Assembly (NCBI GenBank): GCA_900321855.1
Contig: ONXS01000008.1
Span: 1 to 45,015, forward strand
DNA: 45,015 nt
Reading direction: 5' to 3'
Source: an uncultured Eubacteriales bacterium
GTDB lineage: Bacteria; Bacillota; Clostridia; Lachnospirales; Lachnospiraceae
This document shows, one piece after another, positions 27,563-35,788 of this stretch. Position 1 is the stretch's first letter. Each line of letters begins with the position of its first letter. The position numbers were made by a program, and so were the translations under genes. Under the pieces are notes generated by a model that did not search any database, had not been told where the DNA came from, and was given only the letters and a program-made list of their open reading frames with translations.

Positions 27563-27745
27563 GCAAGCGCGACAGCTCTGTTATTCTGCTGTAGTATATA
27601 CAATACTATTCACAGCCCTTCATCTACATTCACATTCGTGACTTCTGCGAAGTTCCAGTCTCGCTGCTTGCGCAGCTAAGAATGTTCATATAGATGAAGT
27701 TCCTGCTCCACAGGAATAGCAAGAGCAGAATAGTAACTGAGAGAA
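27563..27745. repeat. Large nested palindrome of unknown function
   Basis: Outer arms about 27573-27594 (CTCTGTTATTCTGCT) and 27724-27741 (AGCAGAATAGTAACTGAG). Inside are TAGTAT...ATACTA, a long arm pair CTTCATCTA...TAGATGAAG, and within these ACTTC-TGC-GAAGT, GCTGC-TTGC-GCAGC and TTCCTG-CTCCA-CAGGAA. No open frame spans it. It may be a mobile palindromic element or a structured RNA. Confidence 0.55.
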
Positions 27746-27751
27746 AAAAGG

Positions 27752-27780
27752 TTGACGAAAAACAACACCTGTGATATATT
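27752..27780 (+). promoter_or_regulatory. Candidate promoter of rpmG-secE-nusG
   Basis: TTGACG (27752-27757), a 17-nt spacer and TATATT (27775-27780), followed by about 110 nt of leader. Confidence 0.65.
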
Positions 27781-27888
27781 AATCTAGCGATGGAAGAAGT
27801 CTTTTTTTTTATGCTTTCATTTTCAGTTCGACTATAAGAACTAAAAATAAAAGCACAGCGTAGAATATTAAAGTGGAGGTGGACAGTT

Positions 27889-28038
27889 GTGCGCGTAAAG
27901 ATAACATTGGCATGTACAGAGTGTAAACAGCGTAATTATAATATGACGAAAGAGAAAAAAACACACCCTGACAGAATGGAAACTAAGAAGTATTGTAAGT
28001 TCTGTAAGAGACATACATTACACAAAGAAACAAAATAG
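27889..28038 (+). CDS. rpmG: 50S ribosomal protein L33 (four-cysteine form)
   Basis: A 49-residue protein starting with GTG after [30 protein letters not shown] and ending [16 protein letters not shown]. Cys 9, 12, 36 and 39 form a zinc ribbon, so this is the zinc-containing (C+) form. It heads the rpmG-secE-nusG-rplK cluster found throughout Firmicutes. Confidence 0.95.
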   Translation: MRVKITLACTECKQRNYNMTKEKKTHPDRMETKKYCKFCKRHTLHKETK

Positions 28039-28090
28039 TCAAGCAGATTACAAAATCGGATTTTAATATCGGATTAAGAAAGAGGTAACA

Positions 28091-28321
28091 ATGGGAGAAG
28101 CTAATACAGATGTAAAGCTTGATAAGACCAAAGACAAAACTAAGAAAAAAAGTTTTTTTAAAGGTCTCAAAGCCGAGTTTAGCAAAATAATCTGGCCTGG
28201 CAGACAATCAGTTGCAAAAGAAACAACAGCAGTTATCATTGTGTCAGTAATTCTTGGTGTAATCATAAAACTACTTGACATGATAATCCAGTTTGGACTT
28301 CATAATTTAATTATAAAATAA
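28091..28321 (+). CDS. secE: Preprotein translocase subunit SecE
   Basis: 76 residues: a charged N-terminus, the amphipathic segment FFKGLKAEFSKIIWPGRQSV with the family's WP motif, then one membrane helix (TTAVIIVSVILGVIIKLLDM). It joins SecY and SecG in the membrane channel. ATG 28091 follows AAAGAGGT. Position between rpmG and nusG is canonical. Confidence 0.95.
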   Translation: MGEANTDVKLDKTKDKTKKKSFFKGLKAEFSKIIWPGRQSVAKETTAVIIVSVILGVIIKLLDMIIQFGLHNLIIK

Positions 28322-28345
28322 TTGTTGAGAGGAATAGGTGATTAT

Positions 28346-28885
28346 ATGTCAGAAGCACATTGGTATGTTGTTCATACTTATTCAGGTTATGAAAACAAAG
28401 TAAAAGCTAACATCGAGAAGACAATTGAAAATCGAAATCTTCAAGATCAGATTTTACAGGTTAGCGTTCCTATGCAGGAAGAAGTGGAGATTAAGAACGG
28501 AGCCAAAAAGGAAGTTTCCAGAAAGATGTTTCCAGGTTATGTTCTTATCCATATGGTTATGAACGATGATACATGGTATGTTGTAAGAAATACCAGAGGT
28601 GTTACAGGTTTTGTTGGACCTGGGTCAAAACCAGTTCCACTTACTGAGGCAGAGATGATACCACTTGGAATCGAGATTGAAGACAAGAGAGTCGAAGACA
28701 AGAAGATAGTTGTTGACTTGAAAGTGGGAGACACAATCGTAATAACCAATGGTGTTTGGGCAAATCAGATTGCAGAAGTCAAACGAATTGACGAACACAA
28801 AGGAATGCTTACGATTGATGTAGGAATGTTTGGTCGTGAAACACCAACAGAAATAAGTTTCGCAGATGTTAAGAAGTTGGATTAG
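28346..28885 (+). CDS. nusG: Transcription termination/antitermination factor NusG
   Basis: 179 residues. The NGN domain shows HWYVVHTYSGYENKVKANIE and RKMFPGYVLIHMVMND, RNTRGVTGFVG; the C-terminal KOW domain shows VGDTIVITNGVWANQIAEV and GRETPTEISFADVKKL. It binds RNA polymerase and affects pausing and coupling with translation. ATG 28346 has AGGTG at proper distance; an in-frame earlier start at 28322 lacks one. The L1-type leader of rplK follows directly. Confidence 0.97.
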   Translation: MSEAHWYVVHTYSGYENKVKANIEKTIENRNLQDQILQVSVPMQEEVEIKNGAKKEVSRKMFPGYVLIHMVMNDDTWYVVRNTRGVTGFVGPGSKPVPLTEAEMIPLGIEIEDKRVEDKKIVVDLKVGDTIVITNGVWANQIAEVKRIDEHKGMLTIDVGMFGRETPTEISFADVKKLD

Positions 28886-28895
28886 TATTTAATCC

Positions 28896-28928
28896 GGTGG
28901 GAGGATGAATTTCTTCCGATAATACCAC
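28896..28928 (+). promoter_or_regulatory. Ribosomal protein L1 binding leader upstream of rplK
   Basis: GGTGG-GAGGA pairs with TCTTCC, and the outer GTGG pairs with CCAC after the bulge GATAATA. This two-stem, asymmetric-bulge structure is the known L1 mRNA target. A near copy lies at 29447-29478 before rplA. Confidence 0.7.
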
Positions 28929-28948
28929 AAATTTTAGGAGGTGCCATT

Positions 28949-29374
28949 ATGGCTAAGAAAGTAGAAGGATATATTAAATTACAAATCGAAGCTGGTAAAG
29001 CAACACCAGCACCACCAGTTGGACCAGCTCTTGGACAGCATGGTGTAAATATCGTACAGTTCACAAAGGAATTCAATGCAAGAACAGCTGATCAGCCTGG
29101 AATGATTATTCCTGTAGTTATTACAGTATACTCAGACAGAAGTTTTGACTTTATTACAAAAACTCCTCCAGCAGCAGTATTGTTAAAGAAAGCTTGTAAG
29201 ATTCAGTCTGGTTCAGGTGTACCTAACAAGACTAAAGTTGCTAAGATTTCTAAAGAAGAAATCCAGAAAATCGCTGAAATCAAGATGCCTGACTTAAACG
29301 CAGCTTCACTTGAGGCAGCTATGAGCATGATTGCTGGTACAGCAAGAAGTATGGGAATCACAGTTGAAGATTAA
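28949..29374 (+). CDS. rplK: 50S ribosomal protein L11
   Basis: 141 residues, standard length, with [19 protein letters not shown] at the N-terminus, [20 protein letters not shown] and the C-terminal rRNA-binding part ([40 protein letters not shown]). It forms the GTPase-associated stalk base. TAGGAGG gives a strong ribosome binding site. Confidence 0.98.
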   Translation: MAKKVEGYIKLQIEAGKATPAPPVGPALGQHGVNIVQFTKEFNARTADQPGMIIPVVITVYSDRSFDFITKTPPAAVLLKKACKIQSGSGVPNKTKVAKISKEEIQKIAEIKMPDLNAASLEAAMSMIAGTARSMGITVED

Positions 29375-29446
29375 TTTGAATTGTAGTTTATAAATAGTAC
29401 ACAATGGAATATAGACTTCGTGAATATTCTGTTGTCAGAAAATTAA

Positions 29447-29478
29447 AGTGGGAGGAGCACTCCTCCGCTAATACCACT
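29447..29478 (+). promoter_or_regulatory. Ribosomal protein L1 binding leader upstream of rplA
   Basis: AGTGG-GAGGA, loop GCAC, TCCTC-CGCTAATA-CCACT repeats the structure before rplK. The rplA Shine-Dalgarno (AGGAGG) begins at about 29479, next to the structure, so L1 binding could block translation. Confidence 0.75.
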
Positions 29479-29491
29479 AGGAGGTTTTGAA

Positions 29492-30187
29492 ATGAAACGA
29501 GGAAAGAAATATATCGAAGCAGCAAAGTCAGTAGACAGAGCTACTTTATACGACGTAGCAGATGCTGTATCTTTAGTTAAGAAGACAGCAGTTGCAAAAT
29601 TTGATGAGACAATCGAGGCTCATATCAGAACAGGTTGTGACGGACGTCACGCTGATCAGCAGATCAGAGGAGCTGTTGTATTACCACACGGTACAGGTAA
29701 AGAAGTTAAAGTTCTTGTATTCGCTAAGGGTGCAAAGGCTGATGAAGCTTTAGCAGCAGGCGCTGAATTTGTTGGAGCAGAAGAATTAGTACCAAAGATC
29801 CAGAATGAAAACTGGTTCGATTTCGATGTAGTTGTTGCTACACCTGATATGATGGGTGTTGTTGGTCGTTTAGGACGTGTACTTGGACCAAAGGGCTTAA
29901 TGCCAAACCCAAAAGCTGGTACAGTTACAATGGACGTAACAAAAGCTGTTCAGGATATTAAAGCTGGTAAGATTGAGTACAGACTTGACAAAGCAAACAT
30001 TATCCATGTGCCAGTTGGAAAAGCTTCATTCACAGAGGAGCAGTTAGCGGACAACTTCCAGACGCTTATTGATGCAATCAACAAAGCTAAACCAGCAACA
30101 CTCAAGGGACAGTATTTAAAGAGTGTAACTCTTACATCTACAATGGGACCTGGTGTGAAATTAAACGTTGGTAAACTTGCTAACTAA
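29492..30187 (+). CDS. rplA: 50S ribosomal protein L1
   Basis: 231 residues with the full L1 pattern: [90 protein letters not shown] and [12 protein letters not shown]. It builds the L1 stalk at the E site and represses its own mRNA, consistent with the leaders at 28896 and 29447. ATG 29492 follows AGGAGG. Confidence 0.98.
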   Translation: MKRGKKYIEAAKSVDRATLYDVADAVSLVKKTAVAKFDETIEAHIRTGCDGRHADQQIRGAVVLPHGTGKEVKVLVFAKGAKADEALAAGAEFVGAEELVPKIQNENWFDFDVVVATPDMMGVVGRLGRVLGPKGLMPNPKAGTVTMDVTKAVQDIKAGKIEYRLDKANIIHVPVGKASFTEEQLADNFQTLIDAINKAKPATLKGQYLKSVTLTSTMGPGVKLNVGKLAN

Positions 30188-30257
30188 TCTGTAGATTTCA
30201 GAATTGGTTTTGACCGGATTTTGAAAAAAATAGTTACGCAAATACAGCAAAATTTGA

Positions 30258-30286
30258 TTGACAATAAAATATAAATGTGTTAATAT
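30258..30286 (+). promoter_or_regulatory. Promoter of rplJL
   Basis: TTGACA (30258-30263), a 17-nt spacer and TAATAT (30281-30286). The L10 leader begins about 12 bases downstream. Confidence 0.75.
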
Positions 30287-30297
30287 ACACAAAGTGT

Positions 30298-30396
30298 TGA
30301 ACCGAAGACAGTAGGTGCAGTCGCGAGATTGCTTAAATTTTGACAATAGATTGTTTGCAAAGCATACAATTTATCGTATGATTGCCTGCCGAGGAA
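30298..30396 (+). promoter_or_regulatory. Ribosomal protein L10(L12)4 mRNA leader
   Basis: The conserved ends are present: TTGAACCGAAGACAGTAGGTG at the 5' side and GCCTGCCGAGG at the 3' side, closing a multi-stem element. L10-L12 binding to such leaders controls rplJL in Firmicutes. An attenuator follows directly. Confidence 0.8.
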
Positions 30397-30417
30397 TAAA
30401 CTTATGTTGAATTTATA

Positions 30418-30456
30418 CCTCTATGTCTGTGGGCGACCGAGACATAGAGGTTTTTA
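30418..30456 (+). terminator. Attenuator terminator of the L10 leader
   Basis: CCTCTATGTCT (30418-30428) and AGACATAGAGG (30440-30450) are perfect 11-bp arms followed by TTTTT, more than 100 bases before rplJ. Confidence 0.88.
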
Positions 30457-30467
30457 AGTTTTATATA

Positions 30468-30555
30468 CAGAGATTCGCTTGCGAATCCTGAATAAATTCG
30501 GATTACACAACTTGCCACAGCAGTGGCACAAATTGCTGCGTAGCAGTACAATCTA
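30468..30555 (+). repeat. Cluster of short hairpins between attenuator and rplJ
   Basis: Successive perfect small stems GATTCGC-TT-GCGAATC, TGCCAC-AGCA-GTGGCA and CTGC-GTA-GCAG, the last ending just before the rplJ ribosome binding site TAAGGAGG. It is not part of the usual L10 leader and its function is unknown. Confidence 0.6.
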
Positions 30556-30572
30556 TAAGGAGGCAAAAATTC

Positions 30573-31070
30573 ATGGCTAAAGTAGAAGTAAAGAAACCGA
30601 TTGTTGACGAGATTTCTGAATTACTTAAAGACGCAAAATCAGCAGTTTTAGTTGATTACCGTGGACTTACAGTTGAAGAAGATACAAAACTTCGTAAAGA
30701 ATTAAGAGAATCAGGATGTGTTTACAAAGTATACAAGAACACAATGATTAACTTCGCTGTTCAGGGTACAGAGTTTGAAGAATTAAGCAAACATTTAGAA
30801 GGACCTACAGCACTCGCTGTTTCAAAAGAGGACGCTACAGCACCAGCCAGAGTATTATTCAATTTCTCTAAAGGCGCTGAGGCACTTGAGCTCAAAGCTG
30901 GAGTAGTTGAAGGAACATACTACGATACAGACGGAATCAAAGTTATCGCTACTATCCCTTCAAGAGACGAGCTTCTTTCAAAATTCCTTGGAAGCATCCA
31001 GTCACCTATTACAAACTTCGCTCGTGTTATTAAGCAGATTGCTGAGAAGAACGAAGAGACAGTTGCTTAA
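30573..31070 (+). CDS. rplJ: 50S ribosomal protein L10
   Basis: 165 residues: VKKPIVDEISELLKDAKSAV, LVDYRGLTVEEDTKLRKELR, YKVYKNTMINFAV and a C-terminal helical tail that binds L7/L12 dimers. ATG 30573 follows TAAGGAGG. It forms a two-gene unit with rplL under the L10 leader. Confidence 0.97.
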   Translation: MAKVEVKKPIVDEISELLKDAKSAVLVDYRGLTVEEDTKLRKELRESGCVYKVYKNTMINFAVQGTEFEELSKHLEGPTALAVSKEDATAPARVLFNFSKGAEALELKAGVVEGTYYDTDGIKVIATIPSRDELLSKFLGSIQSPITNFARVIKQIAEKNEETVA

Positions 31071-31168
31071 TTATAAGCAGTTGAATGATATTTGTGCATG
31101 AGTAATTGTGCATAGATTGTGAAAGAAATTTTTATCAATTTAAAAACGAAAATATGGAGGATAATAAA

Positions 31169-31531
31169 ATGACAACTCAGGAAATTATTGAAGTAATCAA
31201 AGGTTTATCAGTTTTAGAATTAAACGATTTAGTTAAGGCTTGTGAGGAAGAATTTGGTGTTTCTGCAGCAGCAGGTGTTGTTGTAGCAGCAGCAGGTGCA
31301 GCAGGCGCAGCAGAAGAGAAATCTGAATTTGACGTAGAGTTAACATCATTCGGCGAGAAGAAGATGGACGTTATCAAACTTGCTAAGAACGAATTAGGTT
31401 TAGGATTAAAAGAAGCTAAAGAGAAAGTTGAATCAGCTCCTACAATCATCAAAGAAGCAGCAGCTAAAGATGAGGCTGAGGCTCTTAAAGCTAAATTCGA
31501 AGAGGTTGGCGCTACAATTACATTAAAATAA
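31169..31531 (+). CDS. rplL: 50S ribosomal protein L7/L12
   Basis: 120 residues: an N-terminal dimerisation domain ([20 protein letters not shown]), an Ala/Gly/Val-rich hinge, and a C-terminal factor-binding domain ([36 protein letters not shown]). ATG 31169 follows TATGGAGG; earlier in-frame ATGs are not used. A terminator follows, so the usual link to rpoB is cut here by the pilus island. Confidence 0.98.
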   Translation: MTTQEIIEVIKGLSVLELNDLVKACEEEFGVSAAAGVVVAAAGAAGAAEEKSEFDVELTSFGEKKMDVIKLAKNELGLGLKEAKEKVESAPTIIKEAAAKDEAEALKAKFEEVGATITLK

Positions 31532-31552
31532 TTTTAGCTTATGAATTTTCAG

Positions 31553-31588
31553 AGAGTCATACACTAGAAATAGTGTGTGGCTCTTTTT
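31553..31588 (+). terminator. rplL terminator
   Basis: AGAGTCATACACTA, a GAAA tetraloop, then TAGTGTGTGGCTCT (two G-U pairs) followed by TTTTTG. Confidence 0.88.
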
Positions 31589-31619
31589 GCGTGTTAGCAA
31601 TGAGATAAGTGCATAAAAA

Positions 31620-31670
31620 GATACAAAAAGCTGGACTGCAAGTTTACTTGCGAGTACAGCTTTTTGTATC
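31620..31670. terminator. Long bidirectional hairpin after rplL
   Basis: GATACAAAAAGCTG (31620-31633) and CAGCTTTTTGTATC (31657-31670) are perfect 14-bp arms. The inside also folds (GCAAGT-TT-ACTTGC). A and T runs within the arms suit a terminator on either strand. Confidence 0.65.
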
Positions 31671-32258
31671 TTTCGTGGCATTTGTCGAATGTCACGACCG
31701 AGATGGAGCGCAGCGGAATCGAGGTGCGCTTATCAGGAAAAAAATATCTTATATTATTACAAATGATTACGAAAATATTACGTTTGAGAAAAAAATATTA
31801 AGTTTGACAGAAAGTAGTGAAAATTGTCAAAAAAAGTGGTATAATAGTCGAAAATAAAAAAACAGATAATCAAAAAGAGGTCATAAGAAAAATAAATCTA
31901 AAGTACATATCTAAATCACACCATTGAAGTAACTAGTGAATTTAGTACAAATAAGCAATAAAGTAACCAGTAAATCCAATCAATTAATTGAGACAAATCA
32001 AAAAAAATACGCATATATTTTAATAAAAAAATATATAAATGAATGTAGTCTATTAACAAGTCAACAAAGTAACACCATTTTTTAAATATATAATTTCATA
32101 TCATTCAGATAAATATTTGGGTATATATTCGCAATACAGATATTGGGAATGTGTATTTGAGATAGAAAAACATATAGTTCGTCAGAAATTTTACTTATAA
32201 CGGAAACACACGAAGAAAGAGAGTGTATTCTAGTATTTACGCAAAGGGGGCGGGGTAA
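31671..32258. other. Leader region of the pilus operon
   Basis: About 590 bases without a credible gene. First come small GC-rich stems (31675-31735). Then follows an extended -10 promoter near 31840 and a roughly 400-base, very A+T-rich stretch with imperfect repeats of AAGTAACTAGTGAATTT type (31927-31975). It ends at the strong AAAGGGGG ribosome binding site of the adhesin gene. A small frame at 31609-31857 has no ribosome binding site and crosses the hairpins, so it is not called. Confidence 0.5.
31837..31845 (+). promoter_or_regulatory. Candidate extended -10 promoter of the pilus operon
   Basis: TGG-TATAAT (31837-31845) is a perfect extended -10. The -35 region is poor. An inverted repeat TTGACA...TGTCAA lies just upstream (31804-31829) and could bind a regulator. 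Confidence 0.45.
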
Positions 32259-35200
32259 ATGAATAAAACTTCTAAGAAAATATTTGCAGGATTCTTATCT
32301 TTTATCCTGTTCTTATCCATGTTTGCGGGATTGGATTTGAAGATTGCACAGGCGGAGACATATATTATAGCTGCAAAGATTGGCGATCATTATGAGATTG
32401 ATGTAAATGGCTGTACTTATCTTCGAGTTGGCGGAGAGTTACAATTGGCTCTTCAAAGTTCTAGAACTACGGATATCAATCCGACCCCTACAGTTATTAG
32501 GAGCGGTGTGACTTGGTCGAGTTCTGATACAACCAAAGCGACTATTAGCAATACAGGACTAGTAAAAGGTGTTGGAGATACACATAATAGCACGATTTTA
32601 ATAAGGGCAGTTTATAAAGGAATCACATATGAAAAGCCGATAGCTGTTGTTTATGAGCACAGTAATATTAGAATTTATGAGCAAAGAGAGGCATATTTAT
32701 CGGGAGAGATTGAAGATGCAACTTATTATTATTCGTCATCTCAGGATATTATCGTAGGAGACAGGGCGGTAGAACCGCCACACAAGGACTATGACAAATT
32801 TATATTTTCAGGATGGTACAAATTTGAAGATACAAATAATAATAATAAAGCAGATCCAGAAGAACTGAGAATAGATGATGCACATCGATTTGTGTTTGCA
32901 AACGAGATTATAGGATTTAACGATAATATATGTGTTTGTCCTGTTTACTCAAATTTGAACACCTCATTAATTAGTGTGGAATTTGTAGCTGTTTATGGTG
33001 AGAATAAAACAATAAAATTGGATAGTACATATAAAATTGAAGCATTTTTACAGGCAGATGAGGAAACTTTTGTAAGAGATATTAGTTTACCGAACTTTTA
33101 TACTCACACAGAAGGACAGGATTCTATGATGGCAATTGTACTGGCAGATGACAGCAGTCAGATTTATCTGAAAGCACAGGAAAATCAAAATTGTCAAATA
33201 ACACTTGATAGGAGTCAAAAAAAGGCTCATATTGAATTGAGCAGACAACAGATTGAGGAAAATAAAAATCTGTCTTTTAAGATTGTATTTACAGGTGCTC
33301 AGGCAACCTATACAGTCAATCATTACAAAGAGAAATATGTGGGGGACATACGAAGTGAAGAGGAACGATATGAGTTACTTTATTCTGAAACAAAACAGAG
33401 TATTGTATATGCCTATACAGATGCACAGACAATATCGGTACAGTATCCGATTTTAGATGATTTTTCGCTAGTCAATCAGTTAGAAGGATTCGTGCCAGAT
33501 CGAGTTGTAGATGTACAAATTGACAAAGTGACAGGTATTGTGATTAATGTCTATTATAAGAGGCAGTCATATACAATGAGATTTGTGTCGACTGGAGATC
33601 ATCCAATTACGGAAAAAGTTATGCAGTGTGGAACACCAATTAGTCTGGTAACAGATTCGGGTAGTGCGAATTATGGAGAATTGACAGTTGCAGATTTGCA
33701 AGGACAGACCATTACAATAGCGACACCAGAAAGAAATGGATACCGTTTTAGTGGATGGAAATTTACATTCATTAATGAAGATGGTGATGAAGTTGTTATG
33801 GGAGGACTCCCGACAAGTATGACTGCGCATGATATTCTTGCCACTCCGTTGTGGGAGGCGCAGGCGATGGTTGATTACAAGATTGTCTATTGGAAACAGA
33901 AACCAGTGGTAAAAGGTGATAAAGACAATGACGGTACACCTGATATGGAACAATATCCGACAGATATAAATACTTATAACAGTAGAATTGGCAATTATGA
34001 CTATGATGCGTATGAAGAAGTTTCGGCAGGAGCAAGAGTTGGAATGAAATCAACTGATTTGATTGCGCAATTGGAAACAGCGGGAACGATTAATGGAAAA
34101 TATCCGGCAGGAGCAAATGATAAAGTTACCTATGAATACAAGGGAGCAGTTGCCAGTGCAGAAGAGTTGAAGATAAACGGTTCTACCGTAATCAACGTAT
34201 TTTATAACAGAAAGATTATACATTATTATGTGAACTGGAGAACCTACAATGTGCCAAAAGACAATAATCATCTGAGTGAATATGTGGGATTGCAGGGAGC
34301 GAATATCGCTGATTATTATGATGGATTTACTTTTGATACGGCATATGGATGGCAGTACCAAAAATCAGGAAGTTCAACGACAACAACAAACACTTTTGTC
34401 AGTTCGTTTGTAGATATAGATGATGGAACTCGATTTACTGCAGTAGCAACTTCGACAGAAAATTCAAAAGCGATTCATTTTATAGAACAGCCAGATGGAA
34501 CATTTCAGATGGCAACAGAACCGATAAACTTAACGGCACAAAAATTTGGAATAGGTAATAAATTTAGTGGATATAATGCAAGAGGATATCGAGTTGTTAC
34601 ACGGCGTTATAATCAGAGTCAAAACGCATATGTTAATGACTATATTACTCCAAATACCGACACAACAGCTGGATATAAAACTGTTACTGGGAATGGTCAA
34701 GAAATAAGTTTAGCTCTAGGCACTTGGGATACTGCAAAATCTATCCAGATTTATCACTATCGGGAAACCGGATATGCGATTGAGATGTTTTACGGCTCAT
34801 CTACAGGAAATGTAGTACAGTTTGACGGTTATGGTGGTGCAGATTCTGATTTAATTCATTATGGAGATTCTGTGTGGGAGGTACTCTCACAATATTGTCA
34901 GGCTAGAGGATATAATGATTCGGTACATCCGATGCCAGATAATGTAAGAGCAGATAATGCAGATACAAATCCGGCGAACAACTGGGTGTGGAAAGGTTGG
35001 TATATGATACCAGATCCAAAAGGAGAGAATGTAGACAGCAGTAAATATACAGCTCAGACCACAGATACATTTATGGGTGCAAAGACAATCAGAATATTTG
35101 CAGTATGGCAGCCACCACAGTGTGAGGTTACATTTCGCGATCCGGCAGGTATGAATGAAGATAAAATTGTAAGCTATGATAAATATGATTTGATAGCTCC

Positions 35201-35585
35201 TTCTGAATTGTATGATGGAAGTAAATTAAATAAACCAACCATTAAAAATGATTTGAAAGATACAGATGCGTATTATGAATTTGAGGGCTGGTATTACGAT
35301 GAAAACTTCAGTGCAAAGTATGATACTGCCAGAAAGATAGAAAACCCATTTACACTCTATGCAAGATGGGTACTCAAAGGTTTGATTAGTTATAAAGTAA
35401 AACTTTACAATACCAAAGGAGAGGTAATTGGAGAGGAGCAGATACAAATTTCGCCGGCAGGTGTTTATAAGGTTGTTGGATTGACTTATGTAGATGGATA
35501 TGAGAATACCGGAGCAACAAAAAGAGTGTATGTTGATGCAGATTTGATTAGTACAGATGTAACTGCTTACATAGAGGATAATGTA

Positions 35586-35659
35586 GGTGTTTATCAGGTA
35601 CATTGTATTGAAGATAATGATGCAAATAAAAAAATAACATCGTATTTTTATGGTACAAC
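35586..35659 (+). repeat. 74-bp target-site duplication, left copy
   Basis: Identical to 37669-37742 over 74 bases. It begins on a codon boundary of the adhesin (GVYQVHCIEDNDANKKITSY). The match ends exactly at both IS borders. Confidence 0.92.
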
Positions 35660-35730
35660 CCCAAGTTTGACACTTGAGCAATCAAAAAGTGGTTTCAACC
35701 CCTTTAAATATAAGGGTTTGAGCCACTTTT

Positions 35731-35788
35731 GTTATGAAAACGATATGTACTATTTTTTTGTTATGAAAACGATATGTACTATTTTTTT
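35731..35788. repeat. 29-bp tandem repeat inside the IS left end
   Basis: GTTATGAAAACGATATGTAC followed by TATTTTTTT occurs twice in direct tandem (35731-35759 and 35760-35788), ending at the stop region of the transposase gene. The T runs may help terminate plus-strand transcription. Confidence 0.85.

Noticed and set aside
31609..31857. 82-codon frame between rplL and the adhesin gene
   Set aside because: No ribosome binding site, it runs through a perfect 14-bp hairpin and the candidate promoter, and the translation is low-complexity and lysine-rich at the end.
33567..33953. 128-codon minus-strand frame inside the adhesin gene
   Set aside because: Antisense shadow of a repeat-rich coding region without initiation signals.
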